From: an uncultured Pseudodesulfovibrio sp.
GTDB taxonomy: Bacteria > Desulfobacterota > Desulfovibrionia > Desulfovibrionales > Desulfovibrionaceae
Direction of reading: 5' to 3'
Assembly (NCBI RefSeq): GCF_963677845.1
Contig: NZ_OY782498.1
Coordinates: 1,244,001-1,308,000, forward strand
Length of the DNA: 64,000 bases
The stretch's first letter is position 1; the number at the start of each line of letters is the position of its first letter. Of this stretch, positions 53,793 through 62,849 are shown one piece after another. The notes beneath the pieces are model-generated. The model ran no database searches, was not told the DNA's origin, and saw nothing but the letters and a program-made list of their open reading frames with translations. A program made the position numbers and the translations under genes.

Positions 53793-54557
53793 GTGGCTAA
53801 ACAAGCAGAAGAACTCGTCAAGAGAAGACCCCCGGATGATCCACCGGTCGACGAGGGGTTACCTCCATGGATGGCAACGTTTGCCGACATGATGACACTC
53901 CTTTTGTGTTTTTTCGTATTGTTGCTGTCTTTTGCCGAACAAAGCGAGCAGAAGTATCGTGATGCTTTGGGCTCAATTAAGGGAGCCTTTGGGGCTAAAC
54001 AAGTTCGGGCTGTTTCAGAGGATATGGCTCAATTCAATACGAGTAAAACAGCCAAGGACATGGCGGCCAAGATATCTCATGACGAGCGACTGCTTCTTGG
54101 CGTAGTCATGCGGATCAAGTCTTTGATTGAAGATGAAGATATCAAGCTGAAAGAAGGGATGGGAGTGACGGCGGATAGAGATGGCGTAGTTTTCAGCGCT
54201 AATTCCGCAGCTCTTTTTGTTCCTGGTACTGCTGATTTGGCAGATGGTGCCAAAAGAATTCTTGATAAGGTTGTGAAAGTTCTTAAGGACTACAAGTTGA
54301 ATATAGTTGTGCGTGGACATACCGATGATAAACCGGTTTCTTCTAGGAGATATCCGTCCAATTGGGAATTATCAGCTGCCCGAGCGGCCATGGCCTTGAA
54401 TTATCTTATTGATGAGGGGGGGATTGAGATCAACAGGGCTAAAGCTGTTGGCTATGCAGATACCCGTCCGGCGGTCCCTAATGATTCTGACGCGGATCGA
54501 CTGAAAAATCAACGAGTTGAATTTTATCTTCATATGCCTCAACGGGATGCGTGGTAA
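53793..54557 (+). CDS. motB: flagellar motor stator protein MotB (paralogue 1)
   Basis: 254 residues, GTG start with CGGAGG upstream. Single membrane helix preceded by PPWMATFADMMTLLLCFFV with the proton-binding Asp32, plug region, then a C-terminal OmpA-like peptidoglycan-binding domain (~140-250, RGHTDDKPVSSRRYPSNWELSAARA). It pairs with MotA to form the ion-conducting stator. A second MotB follows 9 bases later. Confidence 0.9.
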   Translation: MAKQAEELVKRRPPDDPPVDEGLPPWMATFADMMTLLLCFFVLLLSFAEQSEQKYRDALGSIKGAFGAKQVRAVSEDMAQFNTSKTAKDMAAKISHDERLLLGVVMRIKSLIEDEDIKLKEGMGVTADRDGVVFSANSAALFVPGTADLADGAKRILDKVVKVLKDYKLNIVVRGHTDDKPVSSRRYPSNWELSAARAAMALNYLIDEGGIEINRAKAVGYADTRPAVPNDSDADRLKNQRVEFYLHMPQRDAW

Positions 54558-54566
54558 AATAAGGTT

Positions 54567-55316
54567 ATGGCTGAACAGGAAACAATGGAACAGCAGGGTG
54601 GCGTAAAATCTGATCCGCCCAAGCCTGATGAAGGTATTCCACCGTGGATGGCTACATTTGCCGACATGGTTACTTTATTGTTGTGTTTTTTCGTGCTTCT
54701 TTTGTCATTTACCAACACTGATGTTACCAATTTTAAAAAGATGATTGGATCCATTCAGGAAGCTTTGGGCGTGCAGTTTGATGACGCTGGTGCAACGGCG
54801 GTTCCCTATGCCGATACAAGCTTTTCTGAACGTAAGAGTGTTCGTGAAAACAGACAGATTGTTGAACTCGGTGCACGTATCAAGAAAAGCATCCGGGCAA
54901 AAGATCTGGCGCATATGGCTCGCGTGAGTAGCGATAAGTCAGGGGTTATGCTTCGTTTGAGCAATCAGGCTATGTTCAGCAAAGGTTCGGCAGATCTGAC
55001 AGATGAAGCCAAGAAGGGGCTTTTGGTGGTTATTGATGCCATGGAAGGGACAGATTTTAATCTTGTCATTCGAGGGCATACGGATGGAGAGCGAGTTGAA
55101 TCGAAAATATACAGATCCAACTGGGAGTTGTCCGCAGCCCGAGCCGCACGATGTCTTCGGTATATCCTTGAACATTCCAAGATTCCAGCAAACCGTATGA
55201 AAGCGGTTGGCTACGCCAGTGCCAAACCCATTCTTCCAAGCACTTCAGAGGAAAACAGACGTATAAATCGCAGGGTCGAATTTTTCTACATGCCACCCGG
55301 CCGATCAAAATGGTAA
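54567..55316 (+). CDS. flagellar motor stator protein MotB (paralogue 2)
   Basis: 249 residues, again with PPWMATFADMVTLLLCFFV and the ion-binding Asp33, and an OmpA-like domain (RGHTDGERVESKIYRSNWELSAARA). It is diverged from paralogue 1 outside the helix and the OmpA core. With one motA and two motB genes, stators could be mixed, as in systems where MotA partners two B-subunits (for example Bdellovibrio or PomA/PomB plus MotY). Ends with a terminator. Confidence 0.88.
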   Translation: MAEQETMEQQGGVKSDPPKPDEGIPPWMATFADMVTLLLCFFVLLLSFTNTDVTNFKKMIGSIQEALGVQFDDAGATAVPYADTSFSERKSVRENRQIVELGARIKKSIRAKDLAHMARVSSDKSGVMLRLSNQAMFSKGSADLTDEAKKGLLVVIDAMEGTDFNLVIRGHTDGERVESKIYRSNWELSAARAARCLRYILEHSKIPANRMKAVGYASAKPILPSTSEENRRINRRVEFFYMPPGRSKW

Positions 55317-55326
55317 TTTTTTCAAC

Positions 55327-55361
55327 AAAAAAAGCCCCACCAATCTGGCGGGGCTTTTTTT
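55327..55361 (+). terminator. terminator of the motAB operon
   Basis: Stem GCCCCACC / GGCGGGGC (one mismatch) with T7, 10 bases past the stop, also close to the 3' end of ssrA. Confidence 0.85.
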
Positions 55362-55378
55362 GCGTCATACAAAGAAAA

Positions 55379-55763
55379 TGGTGGAGGCGGGGAGAGTCGA
55401 ACTCCCGTCCGAGAACGATCCGTGAAAGCTTCTACAGGTTTAGGTCCGGAATAGTGTTTCGCCTAGAGGATTGCACCGGGCCAAACAGCCCCTAGACTAG
55501 TTCTCTTATTATTTCGCGTCATGGCCAAAGGAACCCAACTATGATGCTAGCCCTATAATTTGTCGATCCTATCTGCTCATAAGGCGTCGGCAGTAGAATC
55601 GTGACACTCTATGGTGTCATGTAGCAATTCTGCAATTAAGCAGCCATTGCGTAGTCGTAATTGTCGTTTGCAATTATCTTGTGGTCGATTTTTACGAGGC
55701 CATCGACCAACCTCGACCTGCGGCCTTGACTTCAACTATCCCCGTCGAAACCAGTGCGCCCCC
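55379..55763 (-). ncRNA. ssrA: transfer-messenger RNA (tmRNA)
   Basis: 385 bases with encoded CCA. The 5' GGGGGCGCACTGG and 3' CGCCTCCACCA ends pair as a tRNA-Ala-like acceptor; the 3' part has the T-arm GTTCGACTC. The tag reading frame starts at GCA (55671) and reads ANDNYDYAMAA then TAA (ends 55636), and pseudoknot-forming repeats follow. It rescues stalled ribosomes. Tag ends in AA as in nearly all bacteria. Confidence 0.97.
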
Positions 55764-55789
55764 ATGTCAATGAACTAACGGATACAACG

Positions 55790-55817
55790 TATATAAGTAG
55801 TTTGATTGGTTTGGCAA
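55790..55817 (-). promoter_or_regulatory. putative ssrA promoter
   Basis: Minus strand: -35 TTGCCA (55812-55817), 16-bp spacer, -10 TATATA (55790-55795), 26 bases before the mature 5' end. The remaining 55818-55980 shows no gene. Confidence 0.45.
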
Positions 55818-55980
55818 CTCAAATCATGGTGTGAATGAATAAAAAAAAGAGAAGTATGGACTTTCGGGTATAAAAGATAGTTATTTTAGATGTTTATTAA
55901 TTTTTCTAAAGAATCTCTAGATTTCGCCAAGGTGCTTCAAATGACATAAAAAAGAATTTCCATTGAAGGCGGGGAGATAA

Positions 55981-57114
55981 TTAATCAAGCGTACGGCGGT
56001 ATCTTTTTAAGCCGACGGCAACAATTACTATCCAGAAAATGAGGATGGGCCAAACGTGGTGAATTGATTCTTCTAAGTTGTTTCCTTTGAGCAGAATACC
56101 TCTGATAAGGCGAAGGTAGTGCGTCAACGGAAGTATTGAACCGACAGCTTGAGCCCACTGAGGCATTCCTCTGAAAGGAAACATGAATCCAGAGAGCAAA
56201 AGGGATGGCAGGAAGAAAAATATCGACATCTGAACAGCTTGGAGTTGATTTTTGACAACTGTTGAAATCGTGACTCCTACGGAAAGATTTGCGCCGATAA
56301 AGATCAGGGAGAGAGCAAATACCAATGTGACACTTCCGTGCATGGGAACATTGAATAAAAGGCGGGCAGCCAGAATGATGAGTGTGATTTGAATATACCC
56401 CACGAGAATGTACGGAATGATTTTTCCGAGCATAACTTCGAGCGGGCTTACAGGAGTGGCAAGCAGGTGCTCCATGGTTCCTCGTTCGGATTCTCTAGTA
56501 ATGGCGAGTGACGTAATCATGACGAGCGTGAGTGTCAAAATGACACCAATTAAACCCGGGACAATATTATACTGACTTTCCGCTTCTGGGTTGTAAGTAT
56601 TATGGATTCGGATATCGACCGGAGGCAAATTTTGATTGAGTTTGGAGGCGGGACCTTTAAGTTCCTTGGCAAGGGCTCGTCGGATGATTTCAGGAAATGA
56701 ACCTGCGGCATTACCAGTGGCCATAGGGTCTGTGGCATCAGCTTCAAGGAGAAGAACAGGCCTATTGTTACGGAGCAGGTCGCGTCCGAACTGTTCGGGT
56801 ATGGTGACGACGAATTGAACGACACCTTCTTGGATGAGTTTGATTGCTTCATCACGAGTCTTGGGATGATGCGTAATATCAAAGAAAGTACTGGTTTGCA
56901 TCCCGGTTACAATGGCTCGGGAAAAAGGTGAATTATCCGCAGAGAGGACCGCCGTGGGCAAATGGCGTGGGTCTGAGTTGATGGCGTATCCAAAAAGGAT
57001 CAACTGAATGAGTGGAATACCAATCATCATGGCAAAGGTGAGCCTGTCTCTTCGCATTTGTATGAATTCTTTGCTGACCATGGCAATGAACCGCTTGAGG
57101 GAAAAGAAGGTCAT
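55981..57114 (-). CDS. ABC-2 type exporter permease
   Basis: 377 residues, ABC2_membrane_3 architecture: N-terminal helix (~15-40), a large periplasmic loop (~45-180), then five membrane helices in the C-terminal half (ITRESERGTMEHLLATPVSPLEVMLGK is the conserved intracellular motif). It probably works as a homodimer with the ATPase encoded 4 bases upstream (overlapping). Related systems export drugs or lipids; substrate unknown. Confidence 0.87.
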   Translation of the reverse strand: MTFFSLKRFIAMVSKEFIQMRRDRLTFAMMIGIPLIQLILFGYAINSDPRHLPTAVLSADNSPFSRAIVTGMQTSTFFDITHHPKTRDEAIKLIQEGVVQFVVTIPEQFGRDLLRNNRPVLLLEADATDPMATGNAAGSFPEIIRRALAKELKGPASKLNQNLPPVDIRIHNTYNPEAESQYNIVPGLIGVILTLTLVMITSLAITRESERGTMEHLLATPVSPLEVMLGKIIPYILVGYIQITLIILAARLLFNVPMHGSVTLVFALSLIFIGANLSVGVTISTVVKNQLQAVQMSIFFFLPSLLLSGFMFPFRGMPQWAQAVGSILPLTHYLRLIRGILLKGNNLEESIHHVWPILIFWIVIVAVGLKRYRRTLD

Positions 57115-58046
57115 TCCAAATCCCCTTTGCTTTGCTGCATCAGGTCAATGAAAACTTCTTCAAGGCTGGTGTTTATTTGAGTCCATTCATATGGGGCTTT
57201 TTGGTATGGTTTGATACTTTTTTCAAGGCGTTCTGCATTTCTGCCACTGACATGAAGTGTGTTTCCAAAAGCAACAACCTGATCTATGTAGGGGAGTGTC
57301 TTGAGTTGCTCAGACAGGGCGTGGAGTGCTTCTTTGCTATCTGTTAGGCTGACATTCCACGTCGTCAGTTGTGAGTCCTTGATCATTTCTTCGACAGTAC
57401 CCGTCGCGAGCAGGGTGCCATACGCAATATATGCGAGTCTGTGACATCGTTCAGCTTCATCCATGTAATGTGTGCTGATAAGCGCTGTGATGCCTTGAGA
57501 AGCCAATGTGTGCACCTGATCCCAGAAATCTCTGCGTGCGCCGGGATCAACGCCGGCAGTCGGCTCATCCAGCAGAAGCAGTTTGGGCGAATGGAGTGTG
57601 CTTACGCCGAGAGAAAGTCTTTGTTTCCAACCACCCGAAAGGTTTCCGGCCAGTTGTTTTTCAAATGGGCCAAGCCCCATTTTTTCAATACATTCGCCTG
57701 CTTTTTGTGTCGGGTTGTTCAAACCGAACACACGGGCCGTGAATTCAATATTCTCTCTGACAGTCAAATCCTCGTATAAACTGAATCTTTGTGTCATGTA
57801 TCCAACATGTGGCTTGATACGGGCGGATTCATTGATAACGTCATAACCAAGGCACGTCCCGGAGCCCGAATTGGGTTTTAGGAGTCCACACAACATGCGG
57901 ATAGACGTGGTTTTCCCCGACCCATTTGGGCCGAGAAAGCCATAGATTTCACCTTTGCGGATTTTCATGTCCAAGTAATTGACGACGGTTTTCTGTCCAA
58001 AGGATTTGGTTAATCCTTGTACATCGATGATTATATCAGAAGGCAT
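57111..58046 (-). CDS. ABC exporter ATP-binding protein
   Basis: 311 residues. Walker A GPNGSGKT, signature LSGGWKQR, Walker B LLLLDEPTAGVDP, and switch His (TALISTHYMDEAERC); the Ala/Gly-rich C-terminal extension (~225-311) is typical of ABC-2 exporters (CcmA/YhhJ-type). It powers the permease downstream. Single ATPase, so a dimer is expected. Confidence 0.9.
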   Translation of the reverse strand: MPSDIIIDVQGLTKSFGQKTVVNYLDMKIRKGEIYGFLGPNGSGKTTSIRMLCGLLKPNSGSGTCLGYDVINESARIKPHVGYMTQRFSLYEDLTVRENIEFTARVFGLNNPTQKAGECIEKMGLGPFEKQLAGNLSGGWKQRLSLGVSTLHSPKLLLLDEPTAGVDPGARRDFWDQVHTLASQGITALISTHYMDEAERCHRLAYIAYGTLLATGTVEEMIKDSQLTTWNVSLTDSKEALHALSEQLKTLPYIDQVVAFGNTLHVSGRNAERLEKSIKPYQKAPYEWTQINTSLEEVFIDLMQQSKGDLE

Positions 58047-58065
58047 GTTTTTTAAGTCACCGATA

Positions 58066-59034
58066 TTATCGAATAAGTGTGGGTATGGTTACATCGACCG
58101 GTTGTCCGGGGTGGAGTCGCTTGGCGTCCTCTCGAGAAGACTTACCCTTGAGCATAAAGACAAGTTTTGCTCGACTCTGGCTGGAATAAATTACGGGTGG
58201 TGTGAACTCGGCCTCCGGTGAAATGTAGGAGATCGTCACGTCGATTGGTTTTTCAGCTCCATCATATGTCACGGTTGCTTTTTGTCCCTGTTGAATTTTT
58301 CCGACGATTGTTTGAGGAACATAGAAGCGGACTTCAATATTTTCTGGTGGCAACAAGGAAACAACCGGTTGTCCAGAAGATATCCATTCTCCCACCCGGA
58401 AAAGAGTATCAAATACGAATGCGGAGCTGGGTGCTGAACGAGCTTTTTGGTCAAAGTTCCATTGTGCTTGATCTAGCATCGCCTGAGCTTGCAGCACTGC
58501 TGCCATAGCCGCTCTGATTTCGTCACTGCGTGCTCCGAGGCGTGCTGTTGTCAGGTCTGCTGTGATTTGTTTGACCTGCTGAGTTTTTTGGTCATAGTCG
58601 CTTTTGGATCTGTCCAGTTCTTCTTGAGAGATGGTTTGTTCGGCAATGAGTTTTACTCGGCGCAGATATTCAATTTTCGCCAAGGCTGCCGATGCCTTTG
58701 CTTGTCTGAGTTGAGCTTGGATAGACGCTATCTCGGATGGTCTTTGTCCTTTCTCAAGATTGGCGAGATTGTCTTGTGCGCGTTGCAATCCATGTGTGGC
58801 TTCGTCTACAGCGGCTTTCTCGAAATCTCGCTCGAGAGCGAATAGCGGAGCGTCTTGGAGGATGGTTTGGCCTCGGGAGACAGAGAGAGCGTCAAGAGTC
58901 CCACCAATTGGAGCTGCTACAAGAACATATTCTCCCTCTACATACCCTTGAAAGACGTTGGTCGGCTCATCCGAGCAGGCAGCAGTGAGAAGAAGAAAAG
59001 AAATGAAGGCGCTGAAAAATGTCTTTTTTATCAT
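58066..59034 (-). CDS. HlyD-like membrane fusion lipoprotein
   Basis: 322 residues from ATG 59034, beginning MIKKTFFSAFISFLLLTAAC: signal peptide with lipobox (Cys20), so an inner-membrane-anchored lipoprotein. Lipoyl/barrel halves (~30-75 and ~215-322) flank a long coiled coil (~75-200). It links the ABC-2 exporter to an outer-membrane factor, as YbhG or YhiI does. A longer in-frame extension upstream would abolish the signal peptide and overlaps the promoter. No strong ribosome site is visible. Confidence 0.85.
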   Translation of the reverse strand: MIKKTFFSAFISFLLLTAACSDEPTNVFQGYVEGEYVLVAAPIGGTLDALSVSRGQTILQDAPLFALERDFEKAAVDEATHGLQRAQDNLANLEKGQRPSEIASIQAQLRQAKASAALAKIEYLRRVKLIAEQTISQEELDRSKSDYDQKTQQVKQITADLTTARLGARSDEIRAAMAAVLQAQAMLDQAQWNFDQKARSAPSSAFVFDTLFRVGEWISSGQPVVSLLPPENIEVRFYVPQTIVGKIQQGQKATVTYDGAEKPIDVTISYISPEAEFTPPVIYSSQSRAKLVFMLKGKSSREDAKRLHPGQPVDVTIPTLIR

Positions 59035-59044
59035 GGCATATTGG

Positions 59045-59091
59045 CTTTGTTGATTATTCAACAAAGTACGCTTGTTTGTATAAAAATACAA
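59045..59091 (-). promoter_or_regulatory. exporter promoter with two operator-like dyads
   Basis: Minus strand: -35 TTGTAT (59086-59091), 17-bp spacer, -10 TACTTT (59063-59068). Dyad TTGTAT-N4-ATACAA (59076-59091) covers the -35 and dyad CTTTGTTGA-N4-TCAACAAAG (59045-59066) covers the -10/start region. A dimeric repressor could occupy either. Confidence 0.55.
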
Positions 59092-59196
59092 TCCATGAAG
59101 GAAAAAAGCCGTCTTGTTTTTTTGTTTTGAATCTCTGAAAGAAGTGAGGGAGTGGTTTGCTCTTGATTCGTACGTTAGAGAGGAGTGAGGATGAGT

Positions 59197-59237
59197 AAAA
59201 AAAAGAATCCCGTAAATCATTATGATCTACGGGATTC
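59197..59237 (-). terminator. terminator of tRNA-Met
   Basis: 14-bp stem (59205-59218 with 59224-59237, one G-U) and T8 on the minus strand, just after the tRNA-Met 3' end. Confidence 0.88.
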
Positions 59238-59247
59238 ATTTTAATCG

Positions 59248-59324
59248 TGGTAGCGAGGAGAGGACTTGAACCTCCGACTCTACGGATATGAGCCGTATGC
59301 TCTAACCAACTGAGCTACCTCGCC
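59248..59324 (-). tRNA. tRNA with anticodon CAT (elongator Met likely)
   Basis: 77 bases with encoded CCA; acceptor GGCGAGG/CCTCGCT (G-U at the end), anticodon stem TACGG/CCGTA with loop CTCATAT, so CAT. It lacks the three GC pairs in the anticodon stem and the 1:72 mismatch of initiator tRNA, so elongator Met is favoured; Ile2 (lysidine-modified) cannot be fully excluded. Confidence 0.88.
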
Positions 59325-59351
59325 ACATTTGTTTCGCCCAAGCGAGGACAG

Positions 59352-59380
59352 CTTATAGAACGTCTTTTTGCGCTTGGCAA
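59352..59380 (-). promoter_or_regulatory. tRNA-Met promoter
   Basis: Minus strand: -35 TTGCCA (59375-59380), 17-bp spacer, -10 TATAAG (59352-59357), about 28 bases before the tRNA. Confidence 0.7.
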
Positions 59381-59416
59381 GAGGAAATTTAAATTATTTC
59401 GTTTTTTTGGAACATA

Positions 59417-60208
59417 TTACAAATACAGGAGAATCAAAGGTGCAAGTGCAAGCCGGTAAATTGCGAATGGACGCAAGGTCAATTTACCGAGAAGATAGAT
59501 GAATCCTTTGATTGCCAGCCACGCTGAAATGAAGGAGACAATAAACCCGATAAATAGGAAAATAAAGTCTTCCCCCTGAAAGAGTTGGTAATTTTTCAAT
59601 AAGTCGTACCCTGTTGCTGCGAACATGATTGGAACCGCTGCGATAAATGAATATTCCGCAGCAACGGTACGGCGAGCACCAAGCAACATGCCGCCCATAA
59701 TGGTCGCGGCAGATCGTGAAAAGCCGGGCCAGAGGGCCAAACATTGAAACAGGCCGATTCCCAGAGCTAGTTTTGGTGTTATTTCATCGAGGGAGATGAT
59801 TTTTTCGGATTTGTTCATTCCTTCGACGATGAAGATAAGAACGGCGCCGACAGCCAAGGCAATTGCCACGGTGGATGGGCTGAATAGATATTGTTTGATG
59901 TAACTGTGTGTTAATAATCCCAGTATGGATGCAGGGAGGGATGTTAGGAAGAGGAGCCACAAGCCGTAGACTCCGGAAAATTGTTGATTTGAATTTGGAC
60001 GCAGCAGGCCGAGAAAACGATCCCAATACAAAACGACAACGGCCAGAATGGCACCGAGTTGGATGACTATTTCAAAAGTTTCGGCCTTGGGGCCGGTAAA
60101 GTCGAGCAAGTGGCCGGTTATGATGAGATGTCCGGTGCTTGATATGGGTAAGAATTCGGTCAATCCTTCAACTATTCCGAGAATGACCGCGATATACCAT
60201 GGTGCCAT
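59417..60208 (-). CDS. uppP: undecaprenyl-diphosphate phosphatase UppP
   Basis: 263 residues from ATG 60208, which has GAGG 6 bases upstream; the open frame extends further but with no start signal. Eight membrane helices; the catalytic motifs EGLTEFLPISSTGH and PGFSRSAAT are intact. It recycles undecaprenyl pyrophosphate to the phosphate carrier for cell-wall and polysaccharide synthesis. Confidence 0.93.
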   Translation of the reverse strand: MAPWYIAVILGIVEGLTEFLPISSTGHLIITGHLLDFTGPKAETFEIVIQLGAILAVVVLYWDRFLGLLRPNSNQQFSGVYGLWLLFLTSLPASILGLLTHSYIKQYLFSPSTVAIALAVGAVLIFIVEGMNKSEKIISLDEITPKLALGIGLFQCLALWPGFSRSAATIMGGMLLGARRTVAAEYSFIAAVPIMFAATGYDLLKNYQLFQGEDFIFLFIGFIVSFISAWLAIKGFIYLLGKLTLRPFAIYRLALAPLILLYL

Positions 60209-60345
60209 GTGAGCCTCATGCGAAGAAAAATGTTGATATTCAAGCTTGAACGTTCGGCCTAGCTCAACTAAGAGGCTCTTGCAAGCCCTTGAATGCTGGT
60301 GTATTTGATTAAGTTGAACCTTTGACCATTTTTCAGGAGTCATTC

Positions 60346-60528
60346 ATGACGACCATTATGCCGCAGAGCGAACTGATGCGCAAAGCCGTTGCTTGGATCA
60401 GTGAAAAAATAAAAAATAATCCAGACAGCAAATTTGTTGCATTGGTTGAGAAAGCCGCAGTACGCTTTAATCTTTCACCCAAAGATGTCGAGTTTCTTCA
60501 GCGTTTTTTTCAAAAGAAACAGGACTAG
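60346..60528 (+). CDS. small conserved-type protein before lptF
   Basis: 60 residues from ATG 60346 (CAGGAG 7 bases upstream): MTTIMPQSELMRKAVAWI opening, then a helical body with VEKAAVRFNLSPKDVEFLQRFF. Basic, no membrane segment. The first half fits two amphipathic helices. It is 9 bases upstream of lptF and probably in its operon. Function unknown. Confidence 0.6.
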   Translation: MTTIMPQSELMRKAVAWISEKIKNNPDSKFVALVEKAAVRFNLSPKDVEFLQRFFQKKQD

Positions 60529-60537
60529 AATTCGTCT

Positions 60538-61704
60538 GTGCAAATTCTTCACCGCCAAATATTTCGTGAATTGCTCAAGCTCTTCGGCTTGACTGTTTCT
60601 TGTCTTTTAGGGCTTATCCTGATTGGCAGAATGTTGCAGTTACGCTCTTTGTTTTTGTCTCAGGACATTGGTTTTTTCAACATATTGCAGCTTTTCTTTT
60701 ATTTAACGCCATTTTTTTTACTACTTATTACGCCTATTGCTACCATGTTGAGCGTGTTCTTGACGTTTTTACGTATGAGCACCGATAACGAACTCACTGC
60801 ACTCAAGGCGAACGGCGTCAGTCTTTACAAGATGTTGCCTGCGCCACTGGCCTTTTGTACTCTTTGCACTCTATTTACTTTTTTCATTTCGTCTTGGGGG
60901 CTTGCATGGGGAATGGACATGTTCAAGACCAAACTTTACCAGTTTGCCCGGACGCATTCCAAATTTGCATTGCAGCCGGGGGTTTTTAACAAAGAATTTC
61001 CGGGGATTACTTTTTATGCTCACCAGGTGGACAATGAGAAGGGCGAATTGAAGTTTGCTTTTGTTCGTGATGAGTCCATCAAGGGAACTTCCGTCGTGGT
61101 CGTGGCCCCTGAAGCGCAGATAGAATCAACGGCCGCAACAGCGGAAATTCGAATTACGTTTAAGAACGGAAATATCTTTCGAAAGAGTGGTGAAGAACTG
61201 AATATTCTTAAATTCGGTACTTATGCTATTAGACTCGACCTTGGTAAATTACTTATGGGATTTAATTTTAATGAAGACAAAGCCAAGGATATGCCGTTGT
61301 CTCGGTTGAGTTCCATTCGTAGTGATCGCAACGAAGCACCGGGACGAGGGGAACGGTTTTATCGAAAGGTCAATACTGAGTATTTTAAACGTATTACTCT
61401 GCCGATTGGATGCCTTGTACTTGGCATGTTCGCTATTCCCATTGCTTCTGCCTTTCGAGGTTTGAAGCAGCAATATGGCCTGCTTTTGTCCATGGGGTTG
61501 TTTCTAGTCTACTATACGATGTTTTCTGTTGGTGTGAGCATGGGAGAGTCCGGTGCAATTCCACCAGCGTATGGCTTGTGGGCGCCAAATTTTGTTTACG
61601 TGTTTGTTGCATTAATCGGCATGCGTTACGCCAACAAGGAGCGGACACCTTCCTTTATCCATTGGCTTATGCACTTACGATTTAATAAGAGGGCGAACGC
61701 ATGA
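60538..61704 (+). CDS. lptF: LPS transport permease LptF
   Basis: 388 residues, six membrane helices with a periplasmic beta-jellyroll (~145-270) between helices 3 and 4. GTG start. It shares the YjgP/YjgQ family pattern with LptG downstream; the gene order lptF-lptG with a 4-base overlap supports the naming. With LptB2 and LptC it extracts lipopolysaccharide from the inner membrane. Confidence 0.88.
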   Translation: MQILHRQIFRELLKLFGLTVSCLLGLILIGRMLQLRSLFLSQDIGFFNILQLFFYLTPFFLLLITPIATMLSVFLTFLRMSTDNELTALKANGVSLYKMLPAPLAFCTLCTLFTFFISSWGLAWGMDMFKTKLYQFARTHSKFALQPGVFNKEFPGITFYAHQVDNEKGELKFAFVRDESIKGTSVVVVAPEAQIESTAATAEIRITFKNGNIFRKSGEELNILKFGTYAIRLDLGKLLMGFNFNEDKAKDMPLSRLSSIRSDRNEAPGRGERFYRKVNTEYFKRITLPIGCLVLGMFAIPIASAFRGLKQQYGLLLSMGLFLVYYTMFSVGVSMGESGAIPPAYGLWAPNFVYVFVALIGMRYANKERTPSFIHWLMHLRFNKRANA

Positions 61705-62849
61705 AGAATATCTTCGGCGTAGGCGTTCTCAGTCGGTATCTCATACGGCAGAATCTATACTTGATGGCTATTTGTTTGGCTGCTGGAACAGGTATTTATT
61801 TGCTGTCTGACGTTTTCGACCGTTTGGATAACTTTATTCAGGCGGGGCTGGGCGTTGAGACCATACTTTTTTATTTTGTGGTTAAGATTCCGCTCATCGT
61901 ATCCCAATTGATGCCTGCGATTTTTCTACTTGCCATGGTTATTCAACTTGGCGTGTTGACTCGATCTCGAGAAATGCTTGCATTAAGAGCGGGCGGGGTT
62001 TCGCTCGCGTGGTTTATTCGTTTTTTTGTCATCTATGCGCTAATATGGAGCGTAGGACAGTTAGTCTTTTCTCAATTCCTTGGGGTGTTTGGAGAATATG
62101 AAGCCAATAGGATTTGGAAAGAGGACGTTCGGAAGAAACAACTGGATGAAATGACGATCAAGAATTTATGGTTTCGCGATGGTCCTTTCATTGTGTTGGC
62201 AGAAAAGGCCTATCCCGGCAAAAGTAAAGCAAGTGGCATTACTGTGTATGAATTTACCACAGACAGTCAGGATCTCATCAGAATTCTGAGTGCCAAGAAA
62301 GCGCTTATTGATGACCATGGATGGGGACTTTTGGATGTGCACGAACTTGATACCCGAACTTTTATCGGGGTTAGTCGACTTTCTCAATTTCTGTCAGTCC
62401 GTCAGAATCTCAAAGCATATGCTGCCGTGGAGCTTAAAGGGGACAAGGCTCAGTTGCCGTTGCTTGAGCTTTCGCGAGCGATCAAGAAGCTTGAGGAATC
62501 AGGTTCGAATGTAGAAATATTGCGAACAGTCTGGCATGGCAAGCTCTCTTATGCTTTCTCCATGGTACTTATGGCGCTGTTTGCCATGACTTTGATGACA
62601 TTTTCTGAAAATCTCTATGCCAACATCGGTATGGCTTTGATTTTAATTTTTGTTCAATACGGAGTTCATGTTGTGGGGGCTACGGCAGGTGAAAAGGGTG
62701 TTTTACCACCCATTATGGCGGCCTGGCTTGGCAACGCCATAATGGGATCCCTGGCATCCTTGCGATTGGCTTGGGTGGCTATGCCTGGATTCCGAGCTAT
62801 TGTCAGGGAGTGGATTGATGGAGTGCGGTTTAATCGTATTCGATCATAA
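61701..62849 (+). CDS. lptG: LPS transport permease LptG
   Basis: 382 residues, same six-helix plus periplasmic-domain layout (jellyroll ~150-260), paralogous to LptF. Its ATG overlaps the lptF stop by 4 bases. Its last 6 bases overlap the 3' end of the convergent engB gene. Confidence 0.88.
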   Translation: MKNIFGVGVLSRYLIRQNLYLMAICLAAGTGIYLLSDVFDRLDNFIQAGLGVETILFYFVVKIPLIVSQLMPAIFLLAMVIQLGVLTRSREMLALRAGGVSLAWFIRFFVIYALIWSVGQLVFSQFLGVFGEYEANRIWKEDVRKKQLDEMTIKNLWFRDGPFIVLAEKAYPGKSKASGITVYEFTTDSQDLIRILSAKKALIDDHGWGLLDVHELDTRTFIGVSRLSQFLSVRQNLKAYAAVELKGDKAQLPLLELSRAIKKLEESGSNVEILRTVWHGKLSYAFSMVLMALFAMTLMTFSENLYANIGMALILIFVQYGVHVVGATAGEKGVLPPIMAAWLGNAIMGSLASLRLAWVAMPGFRAIVREWIDGVRFNRIRS

